Position numbers and translations under genes: made by a program. Shown in pieces: positions 56,857 to 64,000 of a stretch of 64,000 bases of DNA. This DNA is from Gemmatimonadota bacterium (lineage in GTDB: Bacteria > Latescibacterota > UBA2968 > GCA-2709665), in the NCBI GenBank assembly GCA_028877215.1, contig JAPPFJ010000033.1:186001-250000 (forward strand). Direction: 5' to 3'. The stretch's first letter is position 1, and each line of letters begins with the position of its first letter. Under the pieces are notes generated by a model. That model saw only the letters and a list, made by a program, of their open reading frames with translations, searched no databases and was not told where the DNA came from.

Positions 56857-59112
56857 ATGTCTGAATCTAAAACCTGGAAGGAAGTTCTCGCGGATCGCAT
56901 ACCCGACGAAATGGGCAGGGAAGTGGATATATTCGCCACCCAGATCGAGCTGCGGAAACAGGGCAAGATTGAAGATACCGTTTTCGCCGAGACCCGCCTG
57001 CGCCGGGGTGTCTACGGGCAGCGTTACGATAACGGCAAACGGTTCGACGGCAGCAGTACGCAGGCTCTGGATTTTCCAAGCGGCGACCTGGTGAAGGGGC
57101 CGGATACGGTGTGGGATGCGCCCGGGATGCAGCGGATCAAGATCCCGTTCGGGGGCCTGACCGCGGATCAACTCGACGTGCTGGGCGATCTCGCGGAGGA
57201 ATATTCGGACTGCATCCTGCATATTACCACGCGCCAGGACGTCCAGCTGCATTACGTGCATATCGACGATACGCCGGATCTGATGTATCGCCTGGCGTCT
57301 GTAGGCATCACAACCCGTGAAGCCTGCGGCAATACGGTGCGGAACGTGACGGCCTGCCCTCTCTCGGGAGTATGCAGGACGGAGACATTCGACGTAACGC
57401 CCTATGCCCGGGCATGCTCAAAATTCCTGCTGGGGCACCAGGACGCGCAGGACTTCGGCCGGAAGTTCAAAATTGCCTTCTCCGGATGCGAACACGAGGC
57501 CTGCGGACTAGCCAGTATGCACGATATCGGCGCTATTGCGGTTACGAGGACCGTGGACGGCAGGGAGGAACGCGGGTTCAGATTCTTCGTTGGCGGCGGG
57601 TTGGGCGCTGTACCGCACCAGGCAAAGTTGCTCGAGGAATTCCTGCCCGAAGAGGAGCTTCTTCCAGTGTCGCAGGCGATCTCACGCGTGTTCGCCCGGC
57701 TCGGCGAGAAGCGGAACCGGGCCCGTGCGCGGCTGAAGTTTCTGATCGCGAAATTGGGCCTGGAAGAGTTCAAGCGCCTGGTGGACGAGGAACGGAAGGT
57801 GATGCCCGACGACCCCGAGTGGACGGCGTTCCTTTCGGACCTCCACGCTTATGACGAAAAACCGCTTAAGATCGCACAGCCTATGAACGGCGCCGCAGCC
57901 GCCGACGGCTTCGAGGAATGGGCGCGTACCAACGTATACCGGCAGCGCCAGGACGGCTACGCGGTGGTTACGGTCACGCTGCCGCTCGGCGACCTCACGT
58001 CCAACCAGACCCGGGCCCTCGCCGATATTTCAAGACGTTTCGTGAACGACACCATCCGCGCCACGGTGGAACAGAATATCGTACTGCGCTGGGTGAGCGA
58101 GGCGGACCTCCCCGAACTCTACAACGCGCTCGCGGAGATCGGACTGAATGGACCCGGCGCCGGGACGATTGCGGACGTGACCGCATGCCCCGGAACGGAT
58201 ACCTGCAAACTCGGCATCGCGTCGTCCCGCGGGCTGGCCGCGGAAATGCGATCGCGCCTGGCCGAAAAGGGGTTGGATATGGACGCCGCGGTGGAAGGGC
58301 TGCGTATCAAGATCAGTGGATGCTTCAACTCCTGCGGGCAGCATCACGTGGCCGACCTGGGATTCTATGGGATCAGCCGCAAGGTGGGCGGATACACGGT
58401 GCCGCATTTTCAGGTGGTACTCGGCGGCCAGTGGACCGGTAACGCCGCGTCCTTCGGACTGGCGATGGGGGCGGTCCCGTCCAAACGGATCCCCGACGTC
58501 GTCGCCCGGATCAGCGAGAGCTACATTCAGGGTCGGTCCGGAGACGAGAGCTTTCAGGAGTATATCCGGCGTATCGGCAAAGTGAAGGTGAAACGCATGC
58601 TGGACGACCTGACCGACGTACCTCCCTATGAGATCGACTCCTCCTATTATATGGACTGGGGAGACAGCCGGGTGTTCACAACCGGAGACATGGGGAAGGG
58701 CGAGTGCGCCGGAGAGGTGGTGCCACTTGTTCAGTTCGAACTGTCCGGTTGCGAGCGCGAGGCCTTCGACGCCCAGGTGCTGCTGGAAAACGGCCAATAC
58801 GAAACGGCCTATAAACAGGCGTACAGCGCGATGGTTCACGCCGCCAAGGCCCTTGTCAAGACCCAGTTCCTGGATGTCCCGGAAGATCCCGATACGATCG
58901 TGTCGGAGTTTCGCACCAGGATCGTCGATACGGGCCTGTTGCACGACAACCCGGTAACCCGCGGCAAGTTCGCCAACTATCTCTTCCATGCCCAGAGGCG
59001 AAACGTCGAGTCCTACAGCGAAGACCTGGCGCACCGGTTCATCGAGGAGACGCAGCTCTTTATCGAAGCCGCGTACGCCTGCTACGGGCGGATGAACGTT
59101 GTCAGCAATTAA
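56857..59112 (+). CDS. Ferredoxin-dependent sulfite/nitrite reductase with HEPN-like C-terminal extension
   Basis: A 751-aa siroheme enzyme that reduces sulfite or nitrite by six electrons. The cluster/siroheme ligands are C444-x5-C450 (CPGTDTC) and C489-x3-C493 (CFNSC). The first half has the related TACPLSGVC and FSGCEHEAC. The usual length is 550-600 aa; the last 130 residues (from about 620) are helical with YETAYKQAYSAMVHAAKAL, like a HEPN domain. Sulfite or nitrite cannot be decided by eye. GGAGG precedes the ATG. Ferredoxin is encoded 0.8 kb downstream. Confidence 0.88.
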   Translation: MSESKTWKEVLADRIPDEMGREVDIFATQIELRKQGKIEDTVFAETRLRRGVYGQRYDNGKRFDGSSTQALDFPSGDLVKGPDTVWDAPGMQRIKIPFGGLTADQLDVLGDLAEEYSDCILHITTRQDVQLHYVHIDDTPDLMYRLASVGITTREACGNTVRNVTACPLSGVCRTETFDVTPYARACSKFLLGHQDAQDFGRKFKIAFSGCEHEACGLASMHDIGAIAVTRTVDGREERGFRFFVGGGLGAVPHQAKLLEEFLPEEELLPVSQAISRVFARLGEKRNRARARLKFLIAKLGLEEFKRLVDEERKVMPDDPEWTAFLSDLHAYDEKPLKIAQPMNGAAAADGFEEWARTNVYRQRQDGYAVVTVTLPLGDLTSNQTRALADISRRFVNDTIRATVEQNIVLRWVSEADLPELYNALAEIGLNGPGAGTIADVTACPGTDTCKLGIASSRGLAAEMRSRLAEKGLDMDAAVEGLRIKISGCFNSCGQHHVADLGFYGISRKVGGYTVPHFQVVLGGQWTGNAASFGLAMGAVPSKRIPDVVARISESYIQGRSGDESFQEYIRRIGKVKVKRMLDDLTDVPPYEIDSSYYMDWGDSRVFTTGDMGKGECAGEVVPLVQFELSGCEREAFDAQVLLENGQYETAYKQAYSAMVHAAKALVKTQFLDVPEDPDTIVSEFRTRIVDTGLLHDNPVTRGKFANYLFHAQRRNVESYSEDLAHRFIEETQLFIEAAYACYGRMNVVSN

Positions 59113-59155
59113 GAAGCTGTTTTAAAATCCCCAGCGGTCTTCGCGTGGCTGATCT

Positions 59156-59737
59156 ATGAACGCGTATCGAATTCAGATCAAATTTTACCTCGAGAGCGGG
59201 CAGGATGTGGCTCCGGACACCTGGTTCAGGGTATTCAACACCTGGATTCCGGAGACCACGGACGAAGTGCTCGTTGATGTTGCAGACTACAGCCACGTGC
59301 ACCGGGGACCGGTCACCCTGCTGGTCGGGCACGAGGCGAACTACAGTATCGACCGCACTGACGGGAAGGCAGGTCTCCTGTACGACCGCAAGCAGCCGTC
59401 CGGTGGAGATTTCGCGGACCGGCTGCGGATGGCGCTTGTCTTTGCATTGAAGGCGTGCCGCAAGCTCGAAGGGAGCTCCATATTGGCAGGCGCCGCGAGA
59501 TTCAGGACGGATGAAGCCCTGATCGCATTGAACGACCGGCTGCTGGCCCCCAATTCGGAAGAGACGCTCGCCGCCGTTCGGGCGGACCTGGACCGGGTGA
59601 TTGACAGACTATACGATGGCGACGCGATTTCCATCGCTCGCGATCCGGATCCCGGGCAGCGATTCACGGTCAGAATCCGTTCGGACAGCCGGAAAAGCGC
59701 CTCTGATCTGCTGCGGAATATCAAAGGGTATTCTTAG
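59156..59737 (+). CDS. Uncharacterised protein, 193 aa
   Basis: I do not recognise the family. The product is soluble with no membrane segment or cysteine. The first 70 residues alternate as beta strands (YRIQIKFYLES, then VLVDVADYSHVH). The middle is helical and the end (QRFTVRIRS) again strand-like. It lies 43 bp after the reductase gene and shares its transcript, so a small accessory role there is possible but not shown. Confidence 0.7.
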   Translation: MNAYRIQIKFYLESGQDVAPDTWFRVFNTWIPETTDEVLVDVADYSHVHRGPVTLLVGHEANYSIDRTDGKAGLLYDRKQPSGGDFADRLRMALVFALKACRKLEGSSILAGAARFRTDEALIALNDRLLAPNSEETLAAVRADLDRVIDRLYDGDAISIARDPDPGQRFTVRIRSDSRKSASDLLRNIKGYS

Positions 59738-59748
59738 CTTTTTGTGCC

Positions 59749-59776
59749 TTGACAAAAGGAAAGAAAGTTCTATATT
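59749..59776 (+). promoter_or_regulatory. Promoter of the ferredoxin gene
   Basis: A consensus TTGACA (59749-59754) and TATATT (59771-59776) with 16-bp spacing lie 151 bp before the ferredoxin ATG. The long leader has no recognised structure. Confidence 0.65.
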
Positions 59777-59927
59777 TCGGATGAGATTGACGCGGGATGG
59801 GGTGGCAGTGACGTGGACTTCGTGATGGTTTGCCATATCCGTCTTTCTTTAGTCGGCTTTGATTTCACGAAGTCAATGTTCTAAGATGAACGATTTATAG
59901 ACAGACTCAAGGAAAGGGGTGAACAGA

Positions 59928-60191
59928 ATGACGTACATTATCGCCGAGCCATGCATCGACGTAATGGACAGGGCATGCGTGGAAGTCTGCCCGGTCGACT
60001 GCATTTACGAGCCCGATGCAACCAATCTGCCGGAGGACGAGCAACGCCAGATGCTCTACATCCACCCGGATGAGTGCATCGATTGCGGGGCCTGCGAACC
60101 CGAATGCCCGGTCGAGGCGATTTTTGAAGAAGACGATACACCTGATGAATGGAAGGAATATATCGAAATCAATGCGAAGGCTTTCGAGTAG
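59928..60191 (+). CDS. Ferredoxin, FdxA-like 2x[Fe-S]
   Basis: An 87-aa bacterial ferredoxin. Cysteines at 9, 17 and 21 (CVEVCPVDC) and the CIDCGACEPECP set give two cubane sites; the N-terminal site may hold a 3Fe or 4Fe cluster. An acidic tail follows. AAGGAAAGGGG precedes the ATG. Its neighbours, a siroheme reductase and glutamate synthase, are both enzymes that can take electrons from ferredoxin, so it may serve them. Confidence 0.92.
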   Translation: MTYIIAEPCIDVMDRACVEVCPVDCIYEPDATNLPEDEQRQMLYIHPDECIDCGACEPECPVEAIFEEDDTPDEWKEYIEINAKAFE

Positions 60192-60229
60192 GGCGTTTCG
60201 AACTCTTCGCTCGTTCATACGACGTGGAG

Positions 60230-60265
60230 AAAATGCCAGGATCCTGCCGATCCTGGCATTTTGAA
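60230..60265 (+). terminator. Rho-independent terminator after ferredoxin
   Basis: AAAATGCCAGGATC (60230-60243) and GATCCTGGCATTTT (60249-60262) form a perfect 14-bp stem with loop CTGCC. The flanking A and T runs make it able to work from both directions. Confidence 0.88.
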
Positions 60266-60281
60266 TTTGGAACAACCTGAA

Positions 60282-60585
60282 GACGGGGAGAGGGGAGACG
60301 CAAGACGGGAGAGATTGCCTGCCTTGCGAGGTTTCTTCTCATGCCAGAGGCAAGAAGGATTTAAATATCGGGCAAGGATTTCATCTACCGTCTACCCTCT
60401 TCCCTCTCACCGCCCTTTAGAGACCTCTCTCCCCGGCCCCTCAAGAGCGGGTAGACGTAAGACGTTAGACGGGAGAGATTACCTGCCTTGCGAGGTTTCT
60501 TCTCGGGCCGGAGGCACAGGCGGAAAAACATAACGGGCAAGGATTTCATCTACCGTCTACCCTCTACCCTCTCACCGCCTTTTAG
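60282..60585. repeat. Large palindromic intergenic repeat, two tandem units (D1, D2)
   Basis: Two units in the orientation opposite to A and C, at about 60282-60420 and 60446-60585, with a period near 164 bp. Each has GACGGGAGAGATT, CCTGCCTTGCGAGGTTTCTT, a GGAGGCA core, CGGGCAAGGATTTCATC, then TACCGTCTACCCTCT and CTCACCGCC followed by a short T run. The D1 and C2 arms are nearly identical over about 38 bases when one is reversed. It fills most of the ferredoxin-gltB gap; 60586-60679 holds no further gene. Confidence 0.8.
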
Positions 60586-60679
60586 GAACCTCTACACCAA
60601 CACCCTCTCCTAAAGTATATGGGGAGCAAAAGCAGGATTTGACCCAAAACAAATTTGACACGGAAAGACGAAGGCGGTA

Positions 60680-63600
60680 ATGAAAGCAATCTCCAAAACC
60701 GGGCTGTACCGGCCCGAATTCGAGCACGATGCCTGCGGCGTGGGCTTTGTCGCGGATATCCGGGGCAACCGTAACAGCGAAATTATGCGCCATGCGGTGC
60801 TCGGGCTGGCCAATCTGACCCATCGGGGCGCGATGGACGCGGATGCGAAAACCGGCGACGGGGCCGGTGTGCTCACACAGATTCCCGGACGGTTGATCGT
60901 GAGGGAGGCGGAGAGACTGGGATACGGCGGGCTGCGCGCCGAGGATCTGGCCATCGGCATGCTGTTCCTGTCGCAGGACAAGGTGACGAACGACCGGTAC
61001 CGGATCATCGTCGACGAAGCAACGGACCATTACGGGCTTGTACTTATCGGCTGGCGAACGGTACCGGTAGACCGGACGGTCCTGGGCGACCGGGCCGCGG
61101 AACTGATGCCCGACATTCAGCAAGTGCTGATCGCCCGGGGCCAACGGATGTCCGATGCGGAGTTCGAGCGTGCGCTTTACCTTGTTCGACGTCAGGTGGA
61201 GCGCTCCGTGCGGCGGCACAGAATAGAGGGATGTTATATCTGCTCGCTGTCCAACCGGACCATCGTCTATAAAGGAATGATGGTGGCCCCGCAGCTTGCG
61301 CGGTTTTACCGGGACCTGCAGAATCCTGACTTCGATACCGCGCTGGCGGTCTTTCACCAGCGTTACAGCACAAATACGCTGCCGGACTGGTTCATGGCGC
61401 AACCGCTTCGATACCTCGCCCACAACGGCGAGATCAACACGCTTCGGGGCAATGTGAACTGGATGCGTGCGCGCGAAGCGGAGCTCAAATCCAGGGGCTG
61501 GGGGCGGTACCTGGATCGAATCAAGCCCATTGTCGACGCGACCCGAAGTGATTCCGCGATGCTCGACAACGTCTTCGAAGCGCTCGTGGTGGCCGGACGG
61601 AATCCGATGCACGCGATGATGATGCTGATCCCCGAGGCGTATCGGGAAATACCCGACATGCCAAAGGATCTGCGTGGCTTTTATGAATATAACGACTGTC
61701 TGATGGAACCCTGGGACGGACCCGCCGCGGTCGCGTTCAGCGACGGCACGGTCGTGGGCGCCTCTTTGGATCGGAACGGGTTGCGGCCGGCTCGTTACAA
61801 AGTCACGGATAGCGGTCTGATCGTTATGGGTTCGGAGGTCGGGATGCTGGAGATCGACGATCGCCAGGTCGTGGAGAAGGGCCGCCTGGGGCCGGGCCAG
61901 ATGATCGCGGTGGACACGGGCAGAGGCGTGTTGTTGAAAAACGACGAGATCAAATCCCATTTTGCGGCCCGCCGACCCTACAGGCGGTGGGTAAGGGACA
62001 ATCTGGCTTTTTTGGATCAGTCGGAAGCCCGTAACGAGCCCATGCCGGTTGGAGAACGGACGGACCTGGCAAGGAGGCAGGTGGCATTCGGATACACCGC
62101 CGACGAAATTGAATATGTCCTTGTACCCATGGCGAACGACGGCAAGGAACCCGTGGGATCCATGGGCGACGATACCCCCCTTGCGATGTTGTCCGAACGG
62201 CCACAGCTTCTATACAACTTCTTTACGCAGCGATTCGCGCAGGTCACGAATCCGCCAATCGATCCGTTGCGGGAAGAACTGGTGATGTCGTTGGACGTAC
62301 TGCTGGGTCGCCGAAGGAATATCTTCAGGGAGAAGGCGGCCAACGCTCGGCTGATCCGAATCCCTTCCCCGGTCCTGCTGGATTCTGAATTTCGGCGGCT
62401 TTCCAGCTCCGGTCTGCCGGGATTTGAATCTGAAAAACTGCCGGCGCTGTTCAATCCGTCGGAGGGGGTCGAAGGCCTGCGAACGGCCCTGGACAGGATG
62501 TGTCTCCAGGCGTCGCGCGCAGTCGAGTCGGGCAGGGCCCTGCTGGTTCTGAGCGACCGCGGCGTGGACTCGAATCACGCCCCCATCCCCATGCTGCTGG
62601 CGGTAGGCGCTGTACATCATCATCTGATCCGGGAAGGGAAGCGGATGCAGGCGAGCCTGATTGTGGAGTCAGGGGAGCCAAGGGAAGTTCACCACGTCGC
62701 CGCGCTGATCGGGTACGGCGCCAGCGCCGTAAATCCATATCTGGTCTACGAAGGTCTGTACGAACTGATCCGGACCGGCGACCTGGAAGGCGAAATAACC
62801 TACGCAAAAGCGCTGGACAATTACCGGCGCGCGCTGGAAGCGGGTATCCTGAAGGTGATCTGTAAAATGGGGATATCCACCCTGAGCAGCTACTGCGGCG
62901 CTCAGATTTTCGACGCGGTCGGTCTGCACCCGGACGTGGTGGACCGGTATTTCTCCGGTACGGTATCCCAGGTTGGCGGGATCGGACTTGCCGAAATTGC
63001 CGACGACGCGGCCGACCGGCACCAGCTTGCGTTCCAGCCCGAAGAGTCGCCCGCGATGACGGACGCTGGAATCTACCGGTTCCGGCGGGACGGCGAGTTC
63101 CATGCCTTCAATCCCCCGGTCTTCAAGGCCATCCGAAATGTGGCCAAATCCGGGAATTACGACGACTATACGGCCTATTCCCGGCTGGTGGAGGGGCGTC
63201 CGGCGGCCTCGCTGCGTGATCTCATGACGTTTCAGGAAGGGCCATCTGTCCCCATAGAGGAGGTCGAGCCGCCTGAAGCCATCTGCCGGCGCTTTGTGTC
63301 CTCCGCGATGTCGCACGGTGCGCTCTCACGCGAGGCACACGAAACGCTGGCGATTGCGTTGAACCGGCTTGGCGCCAAGAGCAACAGCGGGGAGGGCGGC
63401 GAAGACCCCGCCCGGTACAGGCGCCTGCCCAACGGAGACCGGCCCAACAGCGCCATCAAGCAGGTGGCCTCCGGAAGGTTTGGTGTCACGCCCGAGTACC
63501 TGGCTTCGGCAAAGGAACTGGAGATCAAGATGGCACAGGGTTCCAAACCGGGCGAGGGCGGGCAGCTGCCGGGGCACAAAGTTTCCGCGGAGATCGCGCT

Positions 63601-64000
63601 GATCCGGCATTCCGTTCCGGGTGTAACGCTGATTTCGCCGCCCCCTCATCACGACATTTACAGTATCGAAGACATCGCACAACTCATTTATGACCTGAAA
63701 CGCGTGAATCCCCGGGCAAAGGTGTGCGTCAAGCTGGTCTCGGTGGCAGGAATCGGTACCATTGCGGCGGGGGTCGTCAAAGGCTACGCGGACGTGGTCC
63801 ACATCAGCGGGCACGACGGCGGTACCGGCGCCTCGCCCCTGGGCGCCATCAAACATTCGGGCGGGCCCTGGGAGCTGGGCCTTGCCGAGGTTCAGCAGAC
63901 GCTGGTGATGAACGACCTGCGCGGACGGGTTGTGCTTCGCGTGGACGGCGGTCTGAAAACCGCCAGGGACGTGGTTGTCGCGGCGGCTCTCGGTGCAGAG
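60680..64000 (+). CDS. gltB: Glutamate synthase large subunit (partial, cut by window end)
   Basis: The frame is open from the ATG at 60680 to the last base (1107 codons of an expected about 1500). The glutamine amidotransferase domain starts with HDACGVGF, where C14 becomes the N-terminal nucleophile after propeptide removal; YSTNTLPDW and AHNGEINTLRGN are also diagnostic. A central domain and the FMN domain (SNSGEGGEDP, GSKPGEGGQLPG, HISGHDGGTGASP) follow. The iron-sulfur motif lies beyond the window. It makes glutamate from glutamine and 2-oxoglutarate. AAGGCGG lies close before the ATG. Ferredoxin or NADPH dependence cannot be told. Confidence 0.93.
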   Translation, partial: MKAISKTGLYRPEFEHDACGVGFVADIRGNRNSEIMRHAVLGLANLTHRGAMDADAKTGDGAGVLTQIPGRLIVREAERLGYGGLRAEDLAIGMLFLSQDKVTNDRYRIIVDEATDHYGLVLIGWRTVPVDRTVLGDRAAELMPDIQQVLIARGQRMSDAEFERALYLVRRQVERSVRRHRIEGCYICSLSNRTIVYKGMMVAPQLARFYRDLQNPDFDTALAVFHQRYSTNTLPDWFMAQPLRYLAHNGEINTLRGNVNWMRAREAELKSRGWGRYLDRIKPIVDATRSDSAMLDNVFEALVVAGRNPMHAMMMLIPEAYREIPDMPKDLRGFYEYNDCLMEPWDGPAAVAFSDGTVVGASLDRNGLRPARYKVTDSGLIVMGSEVGMLEIDDRQVVEKGRLGPGQMIAVDTGRGVLLKNDEIKSHFAARRPYRRWVRDNLAFLDQSEARNEPMPVGERTDLARRQVAFGYTADEIEYVLVPMANDGKEPVGSMGDDTPLAMLSERPQLLYNFFTQRFAQVTNPPIDPLREELVMSLDVLLGRRRNIFREKAANARLIRIPSPVLLDSEFRRLSSSGLPGFESEKLPALFNPSEGVEGLRTALDRMCLQASRAVESGRALLVLSDRGVDSNHAPIPMLLAVGAVHHHLIREGKRMQASLIVESGEPREVHHVAALIGYGASAVNPYLVYEGLYELIRTGDLEGEITYAKALDNYRRALEAGILKVICKMGISTLSSYCGAQIFDAVGLHPDVVDRYFSGTVSQVGGIGLAEIADDAADRHQLAFQPEESPAMTDAGIYRFRRDGEFHAFNPPVFKAIRNVAKSGNYDDYTAYSRLVEGRPAASLRDLMTFQEGPSVPIEEVEPPEAICRRFVSSAMSHGALSREAHETLAIALNRLGAKSNSGEGGEDPARYRRLPNGDRPNSAIKQVASGRFGVTPEYLASAKELEIKMAQGSKPGEGGQLPGHKVSAEIALIRHSVPGVTLISPPPHHDIYSIEDIAQLIYDLKRVNPRAKVCVKLVSVAGIGTIAAGVVKGYADVVHISGHDGGTGASPLGAIKHSGGPWELGLAEVQQTLVMNDLRGRVVLRVDGGLKTARDVVVAAALGAE

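Overview
The window is a GC-rich bacterial chromosome segment, probably from an uncultured lineage. The mix of several heparinase II/III proteins, Gfo/Idh/MocA oxidoreductases, family-10-like glycosidases and an FG-GAP fusion beside standard bacterial housekeeping genes reminds me of Latescibacterota or Poribacteria. That placement is an inference from gene content only; no rRNA or tRNA gene is visible.

Region 1 (about 1.1 to 19.6 kb, + strand) is a defence island. Its core is an ATPase (DUF499), a small DUF7680-like protein, an adenine methylase (DUF1156) and a PLD-SNF2 helicase. This matches the arrangement named Hma (helicase, methylase, ATPase) in PADLOC. Two cargo blocks sit between the small protein gene and the methylase gene. 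The first is a 203-aa unknown followed by a Septu-like ATPase/HNH pair. The second is DUF262, a DUF3696 ATPase and a 320-aa unknown. Between the blocks lies a 332-bp scar: the decayed 5' end of a second DUF1156 methylase gene (its ATG now ATT) joined directly to the decayed 3' end of a second DUF7680 gene. The simplest reading is that two Hma loci, each with its own cargo between DUF7680 and the methylase, once lay in tandem and collapsed by deletion into one locus with two stacked cargoes. A Shedu-type nuclease gene closes the island, followed by a strong terminator.

Region 2 (about 19.9 to 43.9 kb) is a carbohydrate or uronate catabolic block. It has four heparinase II/III-like proteins (one fused to eight FG-GAP repeats), two Gfo/Idh/MocA oxidoreductases, an enolase-superfamily protein with altered metal and base residues, a xylose-isomerase-like TIM barrel, three paralogous family-10-like glycosidase candidates, an HD hydrolase, an acetamidase/formamidase and an amidohydrolase. 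They lie in several short operons on both strands. No transporter, sulfatase, regulator or clear signal peptide is visible.

Region 3 (about 44 to 64 kb, + strand) is housekeeping. It starts with a tetraether-synthase-like radical SAM gene, then tig-clpP-clpX-engB, a class V aminotransferase with serA (probably serine synthesis), purA, a pentapeptide-repeat gene, moaA, a sulfite/nitrite reductase with a HEPN-like tail, an unknown gene, a ferredoxin and the 5' 3.3 kb of gltB, cut by the window end. Several promoters here share TTGAC(A/G/C), a 16-17 bp spacer and a TATATT-like -10. A family of large, imperfectly palindromic intergenic repeats (six units at four places: 25.0, 39.5, 53.3 and 60.4 kb) marks regions 2 and 3 and is absent from the defence island.
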